The translations under genes were made by a program, and so were the position numbers. From Oxalobacter sp. (GTDB lineage Bacteria > Pseudomonadota > Gammaproteobacteria > Burkholderiales > Burkholderiaceae_D), in contig JAEEYE010000021.1 of NCBI GenBank assembly GCA_016291665.1, positions 1-33,320 of the forward strand: a DNA stretch of 33,320 nucleotides, read 5' to 3'. Shown here one piece after another: positions 8,567 through 18,096 of this stretch. The notes beneath the pieces are model-generated. The model was not told the DNA's origin and ran no database searches. It saw only the letters and a program-made list of their open reading frames with translations. The stretch's first letter is position 1. Every line of letters begins with the position of its first letter.

Positions 8567-9475
8567 ATGGCTGTTATTACAGCAAAAATGGTCGCCCAGT
8601 TGCGTGCCAAGACCGATGCACCAATGATGGAATGCAAAAAGGCACTGACCGAAGCTGATGGCGATATGCAGAAAGCAGAAGACATCCTGCGAGTGAAACT
8701 GGGTAACAAGGCAACCAAGGCTTCCAGCCGTGTTGCCGCTGAAGGTGTGATTGCTGTTGATGTTGAAGGCAATGTCGCTTCTATCGTTGAAGTCAACTGC
8801 GAAACCGACTTTGTCACCAAGAACCCTGACTTTATTGCACTGGCTGCTTCTTGTGCCAAACTGGTTGCTGAAAAGGCACCTGCTGATGTCGCTGCTCTCT
8901 CTGCGTTGGATCTGGCAGGTAAGAGTGTGGAAGCAACCCGTACTGAACTGGTTGGCCGTATCGGTGAAAACATGTCAATCCGCCGTTTTGACCGTTTAGA
9001 AACGACTGCCAAGATTGCTTCTTACCTGCACGGTACCCGTATCGGTGTTATCGTTGAATACGAAGGTGACGACCCACAGGTTGGTAAAGATGTTGCAATG
9101 CACATTGCTGCGATGAAACCGGTTGCTTTGTCTTCCAATGAAGTTGATGCTGCTTTGATTGAACGTGAACGTGGCATTGCTGCTCAGAAAGCGGAAGAAG
9201 ATTCTGCTAAGGCTGTTGCTGCTGGTAAGAAGGCACAGTCCCCTGAAATCATCGCTCGTCGTATTGAAGGTTCTGTCCAGAAGTTCTTGAAAGAAGTCTC
9301 CCTCTTGGATCAGCCTTTTGTTAAAAACGACAAACAGTCTGTTGCTCAGATGCTCAAAGAGAAGAATACAGTTGTAAAATCCTATAAACTGTATGTTGTC
9401 GGTGAAGGCATCGAGAAGAAGTCCGATGACTTCGCGGCGGAAGTCGCAGCACAGATGGCTGCGGCGAAGGCCTAA
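8567..9475 (+). CDS. tsf: Elongation factor Ts
   Basis: EF-Ts is the nucleotide exchange factor that releases GDP from EF-Tu. The 302-residue protein has the N-terminal UBA-like domain with [12 protein letters not shown], the TDFV motif that intrudes into EF-Tu (residues 80-83, within [12 protein letters not shown]) and a C-terminal dimerisation region. It is about 20 residues longer than the E. coli protein, with a lysine- and alanine-rich tail, which is common in beta-proteobacteria. AAGGAG six bases before the ATG supports the start. It shares a transcript with rpsB and ends at a strong terminator. Confidence 0.97.
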   Translation: MAVITAKMVAQLRAKTDAPMMECKKALTEADGDMQKAEDILRVKLGNKATKASSRVAAEGVIAVDVEGNVASIVEVNCETDFVTKNPDFIALAASCAKLVAEKAPADVAALSALDLAGKSVEATRTELVGRIGENMSIRRFDRLETTAKIASYLHGTRIGVIVEYEGDDPQVGKDVAMHIAAMKPVALSSNEVDAALIERERGIAAQKAEEDSAKAVAAGKKAQSPEIIARRIEGSVQKFLKEVSLLDQPFVKNDKQSVAQMLKEKNTVVKSYKLYVVGEGIEKKSDDFAAEVAAQMAAAKA

Positions 9476-9484
9476 GTCAGATAA

Positions 9485-9511
9485 AAACGGGCCGTAAGGT
9501 CCGTTTTTTTT
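9485..9511 (+). terminator. Rho-independent terminator of rpsB-tsf
   Basis: AAACGGGCC at 9485-9493 pairs with GGTCCGTTT at 9498-9506 (9 bp with one G-U pair) around the tetraloop GTAA. Eight or nine T residues follow to 9511. It begins 9 nt after the tsf stop. Confidence 0.88.
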
Positions 9512-9549
9512 AGGTGGTAAACGGTACTGAAAGCAAAGGAGCAGCGATC

Positions 9550-10266
9550 ATGGCAGAACCAGTCTATAAACGTGTCTTGTTGAAACTTTCCGGCGAAGCT
9601 TTGATGGGAGACGATCAGTTCGGTATCAACCGTGCTTCCATCGAGCATATGGTTAAAGATGTGATTGAAGCAACCAAGCTCGGTGTCGAAATGGCGATTG
9701 TTATTGGCGGTGGGAATATCTTCCGCGGTGTTGCGCCCGGCGCCAAGGGTATGGATCGTGCTACAGCAGACTATATGGGGATGCTTGCAACCGTCATCAA
9801 TTCCTTAGCGCTTTCAGACTCCCTGCGTCAGGCTGGGATTACGACGCGTGTTATGTCAGCAATTGGCATTGAACAGGTTGTTGAGTCCTATGTCAGGCCT
9901 AAAGCTCTCCAATACTTGGAAGAAGGTAAAGTCGTTGTCTTTGCGGCTGGTACAGGTAATCCTTTCTTCACGACCGATACTGCTGCAGCCCTGCGCGGCG
10001 CTGAAATCGGTGCGGAACTCGTTTTAAAAGCTACAAAGGTTGATGGTGTTTATACGGCCGATCCTGTAAAAAATCCTGATGCAAAACGCTATTCCAGTAT
10101 TACGTTTGATGAAGCGATTGAAAAGCACCTTGAGGTTATGGATGGTACGGCTTTTGCTCTGTGCCGTGACCAGAAGCTGCCGATTAAGGTCTTCTCAATT
10201 CTCAAGCCCGGTGCTTTAAAACGCGTGCTTTTAGGCGAAGACGAAGGGACATTGGTTCACGTTTGA
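9550..10266 (+). CDS. pyrH: UMP kinase
   Basis: PyrH phosphorylates UMP to UDP with ATP in pyrimidine nucleotide synthesis and is an amino-acid-kinase-fold hexamer. The 238-residue protein has KLSGEALMG near the N-terminus, the IGGGNIFRG loop, [15 protein letters not shown] and the [12 protein letters not shown] segment typical of bacterial UMP kinases. The ATG at 9550 has AAAGGAG eight bases upstream, so the earlier in-frame start at 9514 is not used. Terminators on both sides isolate it as a single-gene unit, although the promoter would have to sit in the short 38-bp gap or come from tsf read-through. Confidence 0.97.
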   Translation: MAEPVYKRVLLKLSGEALMGDDQFGINRASIEHMVKDVIEATKLGVEMAIVIGGGNIFRGVAPGAKGMDRATADYMGMLATVINSLALSDSLRQAGITTRVMSAIGIEQVVESYVRPKALQYLEEGKVVVFAAGTGNPFFTTDTAAALRGAEIGAELVLKATKVDGVYTADPVKNPDAKRYSSITFDEAIEKHLEVMDGTAFALCRDQKLPIKVFSILKPGALKRVLLGEDEGTLVHV

Positions 10267-10295
10267 TTTCACCATCCAATGACAATGGTTCTGTG

Positions 10296-10324
10296 TGCCC
10301 GGCTTGCCGGGCATTCGTTTTTTT
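10296..10324 (+). terminator. Rho-independent terminator of pyrH
   Basis: TGCCCGG at 10296-10302 and CCGGGCA at 10307-10313 form a perfect 7-bp stem with a CTTG tetraloop. The tail TTCGTTTTTTT runs to 10324. Confidence 0.88.
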
Positions 10325-10360
10325 GCGGTTGTGCATGTTTTTCGTTTAAGTCACCGTTTA

Positions 10361-10369
10361 TGATAGAAT
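10361..10369 (+). promoter_or_regulatory. Extended -10 promoter upstream of frr
   Basis: TGA at 10361-10363 precedes TAGAAT at 10364-10369, an extended -10 element; no clear -35 box accompanies it. It lies between the pyrH terminator and frr, where a new promoter is needed for the long frr-to-rnhB block. A small hairpin, GCAGCC (10384-10389) with GGCTGC (10393-10398), lies in the leader. Confidence 0.45.
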
Positions 10370-10427
10370 TTTCTTTTCTTAAGGCAGCCATAGGCTGCGC
10401 AATTTGATCGAAAGTGGCGGAAAACCA

Positions 10428-10991
10428 ATGAATACCATAGCTGAAGTTAAGAAGAATGCAGAAGCGAAAATGTCTAAGTCTGTTGAATCGCTCAAATCCG
10501 ACTTGTCCAAGGTCAGGACGGGGCGTGCTAACCCGGGCATTTTGGATCATGTCATGGTCGACTACTATGGCAATCCTACCCCTATCAATCAGGTGGCTAA
10601 CATTACGTTGATTGATGGCCGTACGATTTCCGTTCAGCCTTGGGAAAAGAAGATGGTTTCCGCTGTTGAAAAGGCGATCCGTGATTCTGACCTGGGTTTA
10701 AACCCTGCTTCTGTTGGCGATCTCATCCGTGTCCCTATGCCACCATTGAATGAAGAACGTCGCAAGGAAATGGTGAAGCTGGTTCGTACTGAAGGGGAAG
10801 ACGCTAAGATTGCTGTGCGTAATATCCGTCGTGAAGCCAACGAATCCTTTAAGAAGATGGTCAAGGAAAAGGAATGTTCTGAAGACGATGAGCGCCGCGC
10901 ACAGGATGACATCCAGAAGTTGACCGATAAGTTTGTCAAACAGATTGATGGGCTCCTTGCCGAAAAAGAAAAAGAGGTGATGACGGTTTAA
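10428..10991 (+). CDS. frr: Ribosome recycling factor
   Basis: RRF splits post-termination ribosomes together with EF-G. The 187-residue protein (E. coli 185) shows the conserved [23 protein letters not shown] and the segments [26 protein letters not shown] and [13 protein letters not shown]. It ends in a helical bundle with the interrupted heptads expected of the family. I use the ATG at 10428, which aligns with relatives; a TTG 24 nt upstream is in frame but not supported. It begins the frr-uppS-cdsA-dxr-rseP-bamA series typical of proteobacteria, with uppS 21 nt downstream. Confidence 0.96.
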   Translation: MNTIAEVKKNAEAKMSKSVESLKSDLSKVRTGRANPGILDHVMVDYYGNPTPINQVANITLIDGRTISVQPWEKKMVSAVEKAIRDSDLGLNPASVGDLIRVPMPPLNEERRKEMVKLVRTEGEDAKIAVRNIRREANESFKKMVKEKECSEDDERRAQDDIQKLTDKFVKQIDGLLAEKEKEVMTV

Positions 10992-11012
10992 CGGGACTTC
11001 CAGGGATTACCT

Positions 11013-11756
11013 GTGGATACCGCCGTCCATTCTTTATCTTCCTTAGCCCAGATGCCCCAGCATGTGGCCATTATCATGGATGGTAATGGCCGTTGGGCCA
11101 AGAAGCGTCTTTTGCCCCGTGTAGTTGGCCATGCGCGCGGCGTCGAAGCAGTTCGACGCACGGTTAAAGCCTGCCTTGAACTGAAGATTCCCTATTTAAC
11201 CCTTTTTGCCTTTAGTTCGGAGAATTGGCGTCGTCCTGCTAAAGAAGTGGATTTTTTGATGGATTTGTTCTTGTCTACGATTAAAAAGGAAGTGGACAAG
11301 CTAAATCGCAACAATATCAGGTTACGGGTTGTCGGCGATCTATCTGGTTTTAGCGAGCCTTTGCGTGACGCGATTGCTTGGGGGGAAAACCTGACGGCAC
11401 ATAATACTGCGCTCAATCTGACGGTCTGTGCGAACTATGGTGGTAAATGGGATATCGTGCAGGCGATGCAATCGTTGATGGCTTCCGGTATGGCGCCTGA
11501 AGCGATTACCCCTGATGCGTTGGCGCCGAAATTGGCTTTATCTTATGCACCGGATCCGGATCTTTTTATCCGGACTGGGGGTGAACAGCGTATTTCCAAT
11601 TTTTTGCTCTGGCAGCTTGCCTATACCGAGCTTTACTTTACCGATATGTTTTGGCCTGACTTTGACCGGGAAGCATTGATTAAGGCGATAGCTTCTTTTG
11701 GAACGCGTGAACGGCGCTTTGGTCGTACAAGTGAACAGTTGGAGCAATCATGCTAA
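11013..11756 (+). CDS. uppS: Isoprenyl (undecaprenyl diphosphate) synthase, cis-type
   Basis: UppS condenses farnesyl diphosphate with eight isopentenyl diphosphates to make the C55 carrier for peptidoglycan and O-antigen. The 247-residue protein has the diagnostic HVAIIMDGNGRWAKKR, with catalytic Asp23, then AFSSENWRRP and the C-terminal RTGGEQRISNFLLWQ. The start is a GTG at 11013 with AGGG about seven bases upstream; the next in-frame ATG (11052) has no ribosome site and would trim the N-terminus close to the active site. Its last 7 nt overlap the cdsA start, so translation is probably coupled. Confidence 0.96.
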   Translation: MDTAVHSLSSLAQMPQHVAIIMDGNGRWAKKRLLPRVVGHARGVEAVRRTVKACLELKIPYLTLFAFSSENWRRPAKEVDFLMDLFLSTIKKEVDKLNRNNIRLRVVGDLSGFSEPLRDAIAWGENLTAHNTALNLTVCANYGGKWDIVQAMQSLMASGMAPEAITPDALAPKLALSYAPDPDLFIRTGGEQRISNFLLWQLAYTELYFTDMFWPDFDREALIKAIASFGTRERRFGRTSEQLEQSC

Positions 11757-12568
11757 AGCAGCGTGTCATCACGGCTCTGTGTTTGGCTGCCGTCCTCTTT
11801 GTAATCCTTTGGACGGGCAGTAGTGTCCTCTTTGGGCTCTTTCTGATGGTTTTTTTCGGTGCGGCAGCTTGGGAAAACGCCCGTCTCTTTAAAAATCCGC
11901 AACCCATCATTACGGGCGTAGGGGCGTGCGTTGTTTTTGCTTGTGTTGCCTACTTTTTGTCGGTGCGTGAATATATCTGGATGGCTTTAGCAGGGTGTGC
12001 AATCTGGGGTGTCTTTTTAATTCCTGCACTGTTTGGTCGAATGCCGGCGCAAGGTGCCCCTTTGGATCATATATGCCAGTGGTTGTACCTTTTTTCTGTG
12101 CTTTCAAGTGTCATTGCGGTTTGGGTACTTTATTCCCGTTCGGTTTTCTTTTTGCTTTCCGTTTTGGTTGTTATTTGGCTTGCTGATATTGGTGCGTATT
12201 TTGCAGGACGGACATTTGGTAAGCATAAACTTGCCCCCTCTATTTCGCCAGGTAAAACGTGGGAAGGTGTTGCAGGCGGTGTTATTGCGGTTTTAGTGGC
12301 GGGTATTGTGGCGGTTCTAACCTCTCTCAGATACGACAACATTGCAATGACCGTATATACCCGTTATGGCTGGGTTGGAATGATTTTTGTACTCATTATT
12401 CTGGTGGCGTTAAGTATTATTGGTGACCTGTTGGAATCGAAATTGAAGCGCCGTTCGGGTATGAAAGACAGCAGCAACCTGTTGCCAGGACATGGCGGTG
12501 TCTTAGACCGCATTGATTCGGTTATTCCTACGATGCCCGTTGCACTACTGATTGGATTGTGGCTGTAG
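11750..12568 (+). CDS. cdsA: Phosphatidate cytidylyltransferase
   Basis: CdsA makes CDP-diacylglycerol from phosphatidic acid and CTP in the inner membrane, the branch point for all phospholipids. The 272-residue protein is mostly hydrophobic with about seven or eight membrane helices. Diagnostic segments are SPGKTWEG (166-173) and the C-terminal CDP-alcohol signature beginning SIIGDLLESKLKR near 222, with PGHGGVLDRIDS at about 236-247. It overlaps uppS by 7 nt and is followed by dxr after 9 nt. Confidence 0.95.
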   Translation: MLKQRVITALCLAAVLFVILWTGSSVLFGLFLMVFFGAAAWENARLFKNPQPIITGVGACVVFACVAYFLSVREYIWMALAGCAIWGVFLIPALFGRMPAQGAPLDHICQWLYLFSVLSSVIAVWVLYSRSVFFLLSVLVVIWLADIGAYFAGRTFGKHKLAPSISPGKTWEGVAGGVIAVLVAGIVAVLTSLRYDNIAMTVYTRYGWVGMIFVLIILVALSIIGDLLESKLKRRSGMKDSSNLLPGHGGVLDRIDSVIPTMPVALLIGLWL

Positions 12569-12577
12569 GTTAAGGCG

Positions 12578-13762
12578 ATGGTGCGTCAACAAATTGCTGT
12601 TTTAGGATCCACTGGCTCGATTGGTGTGTCGACGCTTGATGTCATTTCTCGTCACGAGGAAACGTACCGTGTGCGTGCTTTGACAGCGAACAGCCGAGTC
12701 AGTGAGTTGCAACGTCAGTGTGAGCGCTTTCAGCCCGACGTCGCTGTTGTTGGAACAGCTGCTGCTGCCGCTGTCTTGGCGCGCAACTTGAAGGCTAAAG
12801 GTATTAAGACGGAAGTCGTTTATGGACGTCAGGCCATCTGCGATGTCGCAGCTTCCCCGCAAAACGATGCGGTGATGTGCGCTATTGTTGGTGCAGCGGG
12901 GTTGGAACCGGCTTTAGCTGCTGCTAGGGCGGGTGGCAAATTGATGTTGGCCAATAAAGAATCCCTAGTGATGTCAGGACGCCTTTTTATGGACGCATTG
13001 AAGGAGTCTGGAGCAACGCTTTTACCTATAGATAGTGAACACAATGCGATTTTCCAGTGCCTGCCACACACGGCGCTAGGGCGAGGGCGTTTTCATTTAA
13101 AAGGGGTTTCCAAAGTCCTCTTGACGGCATCAGGGGGGCCGTTTTTAAACCGTGCATTGGAAGATCTGAAAGGGGTAACACCTGAAGAGGCTGTCGCACA
13201 TCCGAAATGGGTCATGGGGCGCAAGATTTCGGTGGATTCCGCCACAATGATGAATAAGGGGTTGGAAATCATTGAAGCCCACTGGCTTTTTGGCATTCCT
13301 TCAGAGCAGATTGAAGTTGTCATCCACCCGCAAAGTGTCATCCATTCTATGGTCTCCTTTGTTGACGGGGCAATGTTGGCGCAATTGGGGAACCCTGATA
13401 TGCGCATTCCGATTGCGCACGCATTAGCTTACCCGGACAGGATAGCGTCTGGCGCCGCGCCTCTAGATTTAGCGTCTGTTGGTACATTGGCTTTTGAGGC
13501 GCCTGACTTTAAGCGCTATCGGGCGTTGTCTTTGGCTTATGACGCGTTGAAGGAGGGAGGCTCTGTGCCTGTTGTTTTAAATGCGGCCAATGAAGTGGCA
13601 GTGCATGCTTTCTTAGAACGCAGGATTGCTTTTACCGATATTGTAGATATCGTCTTGCGCACAATGGATGCTGTGTCTCCTGTTCTGACAATGGGTTGTA
13701 TTGATGACATCCTTGAAGAAGACCGCAAAGCGCGAAGTGTGGCTGAAAGGTTCATCGCCTGA
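12578..13762 (+). CDS. dxr: 1-deoxy-D-xylulose 5-phosphate reductoisomerase
   Basis: Dxr carries out the NADPH-dependent conversion of DXP to MEP, the committed step of the non-mevalonate isoprenoid pathway that feeds UppS in the same operon. The 394-residue protein starts with the NADPH loop GSTGSIG. It has NKESLV, the metal ligands Asp152 and Glu154 in [17 protein letters not shown], and the substrate-site sequence [14 protein letters not shown] with Glu230. The C-terminal helical domain is complete. Its TGA stop shares one base with the rseP ATG (TGATG). Confidence 0.97.
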   Translation: MVRQQIAVLGSTGSIGVSTLDVISRHEETYRVRALTANSRVSELQRQCERFQPDVAVVGTAAAAAVLARNLKAKGIKTEVVYGRQAICDVAASPQNDAVMCAIVGAAGLEPALAAARAGGKLMLANKESLVMSGRLFMDALKESGATLLPIDSEHNAIFQCLPHTALGRGRFHLKGVSKVLLTASGGPFLNRALEDLKGVTPEEAVAHPKWVMGRKISVDSATMMNKGLEIIEAHWLFGIPSEQIEVVIHPQSVIHSMVSFVDGAMLAQLGNPDMRIPIAHALAYPDRIASGAAPLDLASVGTLAFEAPDFKRYRALSLAYDALKEGGSVPVVLNAANEVAVHAFLERRIAFTDIVDIVLRTMDAVSPVLTMGCIDDILEEDRKARSVAERFIA

Positions 13763-15114
13763 TGGGCGCCTTAATCCCAATCTTGGCTTTTATTCCTGCC
13801 ATCTGTATTGTCATCATCGTCCATGAGTTCGGACACTATCTCGTTGCGCGGCTTTGTGGTGTGCGTGTCCTTCGGTTTTCTATAGGAATTGGTAAAGTCC
13901 TCTATCGTTTCAAGGCGCATCCTGAGGGTACAGAATGGGCCGTTTCGCTATTGCCCCTAGGTGGGTATGTCAAACTGTTGGATGCCAGAAGTGAAGACAT
14001 GAGCCAATATCCACCTGCGGCGATGGCGCATGAATTTACGTCAAAAAGTGTCTGGCAAAAGATGGCGGTTGCCGTTGCAGGCCCTCTTGCGAACTTTGTC
14101 TTGGCAGTTTTTCTATTGGCAGGCATCTACATGCATGGCGTACCGTATCCAGTTGCAAAACTGCGTGCTGTGCCTGTTGATACCATTGCTTATCAGGCAG
14201 GACTCAGGGGTGGTGATCAGGTTATCGGCATCAATGGGGTAGCCGTTTCTCATTGGGGGGATGTACAAGGGGCTTTCGCTGATGCGGTTTTATCAGGCAA
14301 AGACAGTGTCCAATTGCGCTTTGTGCATGACAAGCGGGAGCAGGATGCACAGATCAATATTGCTTCAATGACGGCAGATGCACTAAAGGGGGATTTCCTA
14401 AAAGGGCTAGGGTTTTCCTTGGCAATGGGACCTGCTGTTTTAGGGCGGTTGGAAGAGGTAGGTGAAGCGAAACGTGCTGGCCTACAGGAAGGAGACCGCG
14501 TGGTGGCTGTTGACGGGAAGCCCATTGATGATGCCCTAGGTCTTGTTGAGGTAATTCGGGGTTCGGCCAACACAAAGTGCGTGTTTTCAGTGAACCGTCA
14601 AGGACGCCTTCTTGATGTGGCTGTGGATGTTGGATCGCGTATCGATGAAAAAGCTGGCAAAGTGGGGAAAATTGGTGTGATGATTTCGTTCTCACCTGAA
14701 ACAGTGACAGTTAAATATGGTATCCTCTCTAATTTTGCGCAAGGTGTCGCGAAAACTTGGGATTTAACGGTTCGGACAGTCCAATCCATCGGGGCGATTT
14801 TAACCGGCCAATTGTCAGTTAGAGAACTGACAGGTCCGGTTGGAATCGCAAGCCATGCCGGTAAAACAGCCCAAGCTGGAGCGCTTGCATACCTGACCTT
14901 TATAGTTTTCATCAGTATTGGTATTGGGATTATGAATTTGATGCCGATACCAGTTTTGGACGGCGGTCTTTTGCTGTATTATGCTGTGGAATTTATAAAA
15001 GGTAGCCCGGTTTCTGAGAAAGTCTCCAGGATGTGGACGGCAGTGGGTTTAGGTTTGCTAGGGTTCTTGATGGTCGTCACCTTTTGTAACGACATTTCAA
15101 GGCTCTTCCCATGA
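13762..15114 (+). CDS. rseP: Site-2 intramembrane zinc metalloprotease RseP
   Basis: RseP cuts anti-sigma factor RseA-type proteins and leftover signal peptides inside the inner membrane. The 450-residue protein has the zinc motif HEFGH at residues 21-25 in its first membrane helix and two tandem PDZ domains in the periplasmic middle part. The second metal-binding segment NLMPIPVLDGG carries Asp400 near the C-terminal helices. Length matches E. coli (450). It overlaps bamA by 4 nt (ATGA), a typical coupled junction. Neither rseA nor rpoE is in this window. Confidence 0.95.
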   Translation: MGALIPILAFIPAICIVIIVHEFGHYLVARLCGVRVLRFSIGIGKVLYRFKAHPEGTEWAVSLLPLGGYVKLLDARSEDMSQYPPAAMAHEFTSKSVWQKMAVAVAGPLANFVLAVFLLAGIYMHGVPYPVAKLRAVPVDTIAYQAGLRGGDQVIGINGVAVSHWGDVQGAFADAVLSGKDSVQLRFVHDKREQDAQINIASMTADALKGDFLKGLGFSLAMGPAVLGRLEEVGEAKRAGLQEGDRVVAVDGKPIDDALGLVEVIRGSANTKCVFSVNRQGRLLDVAVDVGSRIDEKAGKVGKIGVMISFSPETVTVKYGILSNFAQGVAKTWDLTVRTVQSIGAILTGQLSVRELTGPVGIASHAGKTAQAGALAYLTFIVFISIGIGIMNLMPIPVLDGGLLLYYAVEFIKGSPVSEKVSRMWTAVGLGLLGFLMVVTFCNDISRLFP

Positions 15115-17519
15115 AGGGAAAGGAAAGGTTGAAGGGCAATTTGCCCGCTTGTCACATGGATTTATTGGATTACGTTCACCATCATGCGAAACGTTGCCTG
15201 TCAGCAGTGATTGCGGCGGGTCTTTTTGCGTGTGCGACCAGCGCTATGGCAGTCGAGCCCTTTGCTGTCAAGGATATTCGGGTTGAGGGTATCCAGCGTA
15301 CGGAAGCAGGTACGGTCTTCAATTACCTGCCGGTCAGGATTGGTGACACCTTCACGGATGAAAAAGCAACTGCTGCCATTAAGGCGCTTTATGCAACAGG
15401 TTTTTTTAAGGATGTCCGTATTGATGCGGAAGGTGACGTCTTAGTTGTTATTGTCCAAGAGCGTCCTGCCATTGCGAGTGTTGACTTTACCGGTGCCAAA
15501 GAATTCGACAAAGAGGCCCTCTTAAAGTCAATGAAGGATGTGGGCTTGGGGCCAGCACGTATTTATGACCATTCGTTGGTTGATAGAGCCGAACAGGAAA
15601 TCAAGCGCCAGTATCTTTCCCGTGGGCGGTATGGGGTCGATATTTCAACAACGGTTACCCCGGTTGAACGTAACCGCGTTGCCATTAATTTTATTGTCGA
15701 TGAAGGTGAATCGTCGCATATCAAGGCCATCCGTTTTGTCGGCAACCAAGCGTATACCGACGAAGAACTCCGGGACTTGATCAAGCTTAGTACTCCAGGT
15801 TGGTTTACTTGGTATACACGTGCCGACCAGTATTCGAAAGAGAAATTGACAGGTGACCTGGAAACGATTAAGTCGTTCTATCAGAACAATGGCTACATTG
15901 AAATGCAGGTCGAATCGACCCAGGTGTCGTTGTCTAAAGATAAAAAAGATGTTTATTTGATGTTGAACATCACCGAAGGGGATCAATACACCGTCAATGA
16001 AATCCGTCTGGAAGGGGAGCTCTTTGGCCGCGAAGAAGAAATCCGTGAACTCATTGAACTGCAGAAGGGTGAACTTTATTCGGCCGCCAAGTTAACGGCT
16101 ACGACGAAAAAGATTTCTGAATATTTGGGAGACTTTGGGTATGCGTTTGCCAATGTAAACCCACAGCTTGATATTGATAAAGAAAACAAGGAAGTCTCTT
16201 TTACGATTTTTGTGGATCCGGGCAAGCGTGTTTACGTCCGTAACATTAGCATCGTGGGTAACAACAAGACGCGTGACGAAGTCATCCGCCGTGAATTGCG
16301 CCAGATGGAAGGTTCCTGGTATGACGGCAAAAGCATCAAGCGTTCCCGTGACCGTGTTGACCGTTTAGGTTTCTTTACGTCAGTCAATGTTGAAACACCG
16401 GAAGTTCCTGGCACGGTAGACCAGGTTGACGTGAAGATTAAAGTTGAAGAAAAACCGACGGGTAACATCTTGTTGGGTGCGGGTTTCTCGCAAGAAGATA
16501 AACTTTTGCTTTCTGGTTCCATTGAGCAAGACAATTTTGCCGGTACGGGTAATGATATTGGATTAAGTATCAATACGAGCCATCGTTACCGTACAATTTC
16601 GTTTACCCAGACGACGCCGTATTTTACCGACGATGGGGTCAGCCGCCGTTATGAAATCTTCTACCGTACAGTTCGCCCACCATTGATCAATGACAGTGAC
16701 TATAAGGTTACTACCATCGGTGCGAATGTCCGCTTTGGTGTGCCAGTGACTGAAATCGACCGTATCTTCTTTGGTGCCGGCTTTGAATATACGAAGCTCG
16801 ATGTCTATGAAGACAGCCCAAGACGGTATGTGAAGTTTGCACAAGATTATGGCCATATCAAGGTCGATAAGGATGGCTATCCATTGGAAGATGCAACGGT
16901 ATCAGCTTATGGGGTTCCTTTGACTGTTGCATGGCAGCGTGACAGCCGTGACAGTTCGTTGATCCCGACGAAGGGGCGCTATCAGAAAGCCAATTTTGAA
17001 GTGTCCGCACTGGGTGATATGAAGTATTACAAAGCATCTTACCAGCACCAGTACTTCTGGCCGATTGGTGAAAATGGTACCTTTGGCCTGAATGGGATGA
17101 TTGACTATGGTCATGGATTGGGTGGCAAAGCGTATCCGGTCTTCAAGAATTTCTATGCTGGTGGTATCGGGACAGTCCGTGGTTATGAAGGGTCTTCCAT
17201 GGGGCCGGTTGAACGCGACCGTGATGGTGACCGTGAATACATGGGCGGTAACAAACGTTTGGTTGGTAATGCTGAATTCCAGTTCCCAATGTTTGGTATG
17301 AACGATAAGACAGTCCGCTGGTTCGCCTTTGTTGATGGTGGTAATGTGTATGGCGAAGATGAAGACTTTGATATTGGTGACTTGAAGTATTCGGCAGGTG
17401 TGGGTATCAGTTGGCTTTCACCGATTGGCCCACTGAAATTAAGCTATGCAGTCCCTCTGAATGCGGATAGTGACGATAAAAAAGAATCTTTCCAGTTCCA
17501 GCTGGGTACAGGATTCTAA
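15111..17519 (+). CDS. bamA: Outer membrane protein assembly factor BamA
   Basis: BamA is the central component of the BAM complex that folds beta-barrel proteins into the outer membrane. The 802-residue precursor has a signal peptide with a hydrophobic core and likely cleavage after SAMA (residue 47). Five POTRA domains follow, to about residue 445, then a C-terminal barrel. The conserved loop-6 VRGYEGS starts at 689 and the chain ends in Phe, as expected for a BAM client and BamA itself. The start at 15111 overlaps rseP by 4 nt. It gives an unusually long n-region; an internal ATG at 15156 would give a more ordinary signal peptide but has no ribosome site. Confidence 0.96.
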   Translation: MKGKERLKGNLPACHMDLLDYVHHHAKRCLSAVIAAGLFACATSAMAVEPFAVKDIRVEGIQRTEAGTVFNYLPVRIGDTFTDEKATAAIKALYATGFFKDVRIDAEGDVLVVIVQERPAIASVDFTGAKEFDKEALLKSMKDVGLGPARIYDHSLVDRAEQEIKRQYLSRGRYGVDISTTVTPVERNRVAINFIVDEGESSHIKAIRFVGNQAYTDEELRDLIKLSTPGWFTWYTRADQYSKEKLTGDLETIKSFYQNNGYIEMQVESTQVSLSKDKKDVYLMLNITEGDQYTVNEIRLEGELFGREEEIRELIELQKGELYSAAKLTATTKKISEYLGDFGYAFANVNPQLDIDKENKEVSFTIFVDPGKRVYVRNISIVGNNKTRDEVIRRELRQMEGSWYDGKSIKRSRDRVDRLGFFTSVNVETPEVPGTVDQVDVKIKVEEKPTGNILLGAGFSQEDKLLLSGSIEQDNFAGTGNDIGLSINTSHRYRTISFTQTTPYFTDDGVSRRYEIFYRTVRPPLINDSDYKVTTIGANVRFGVPVTEIDRIFFGAGFEYTKLDVYEDSPRRYVKFAQDYGHIKVDKDGYPLEDATVSAYGVPLTVAWQRDSRDSSLIPTKGRYQKANFEVSALGDMKYYKASYQHQYFWPIGENGTFGLNGMIDYGHGLGGKAYPVFKNFYAGGIGTVRGYEGSSMGPVERDRDGDREYMGGNKRLVGNAEFQFPMFGMNDKTVRWFAFVDGGNVYGEDEDFDIGDLKYSAGVGISWLSPIGPLKLSYAVPLNADSDDKKESFQFQLGTGF

Positions 17520-17565
17520 AATGATGGCATAATCATGGTGTTTTAAACTTAAACGGAGAATTATC

Positions 17566-18084
17566 GTGAAACATCTCTTGAAAACGGTTTTTGATCCCAA
17601 AAAGTTAGCTGTATTGGCTTTCTGTCTAGGCACATTCGGAGCTGCACAGGCCCAGGAATACCGTGTCGGTTACGTTGATGCAGACCGGATCTTGACCGAA
17701 TCTGCACCGGCAAAAGCAGTTGAAAAGCGACTGGAAAACGATTTCTCCAAGCGCTTGAATGAATTGCGCGATACTCAGTCGCGCTTGAAATCCATGAGCG
17801 AAAAGCTGGATAAAGACCTGCCTGTTCTGTCTGAATCCCAGCGCCTGAAACGTCAGCGTGAACTCGCTGATATGAGCCAGGATTTCCAGCGTAAGCAGCG
17901 CGCTTACCGCGAAGACTTAATGCAGCGCAAGAATGAAGAATATTCCAAGGTTGTTGACCGCGCGAAGAAAGAAATCGAAAAGATCGCCAAGTCTGAAAAC
18001 TACGATCTGATTGTTAACGAATCCGTCTATCATTCCCCACGTGCTGACATCACTGAAAAAGTCTTGAAAGCACTGAGCAACTAA
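17566..18084 (+). CDS. skp: Periplasmic chaperone Skp/OmpH family
   Basis: Skp carries unfolded outer-membrane proteins across the periplasm to BAM. The 172-residue precursor has a signal peptide with cleavage after AQA (residue 29). The mature part has a short beta-strand core (YRVGYVDADRIL) and a long charged, helical, coiled-coil-prone arm from about residue 55 to 135, the jellyfish tentacle. It starts with GTG at 17566, with GGAG seven bases upstream. Its place between bamA and lpxD is the standard one. Sequence identity in this family is low, so the name depends on layout and context as well as sequence. Confidence 0.9.
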   Translation: MKHLLKTVFDPKKLAVLAFCLGTFGAAQAQEYRVGYVDADRILTESAPAKAVEKRLENDFSKRLNELRDTQSRLKSMSEKLDKDLPVLSESQRLKRQRELADMSQDFQRKQRAYREDLMQRKNEEYSKVVDRAKKEIEKIAKSENYDLIVNESVYHSPRADITEKVLKALSN

Positions 18085-18096
18085 TCTAAGGCAGGT

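Noticed and set aside
7744-9012. A 422-codon minus-strand frame opposite rpsB and tsf
   Set aside because: It is a shadow of two highly conserved genes whose codon bias keeps the opposite strand open; there is no ribosome site and no domain.
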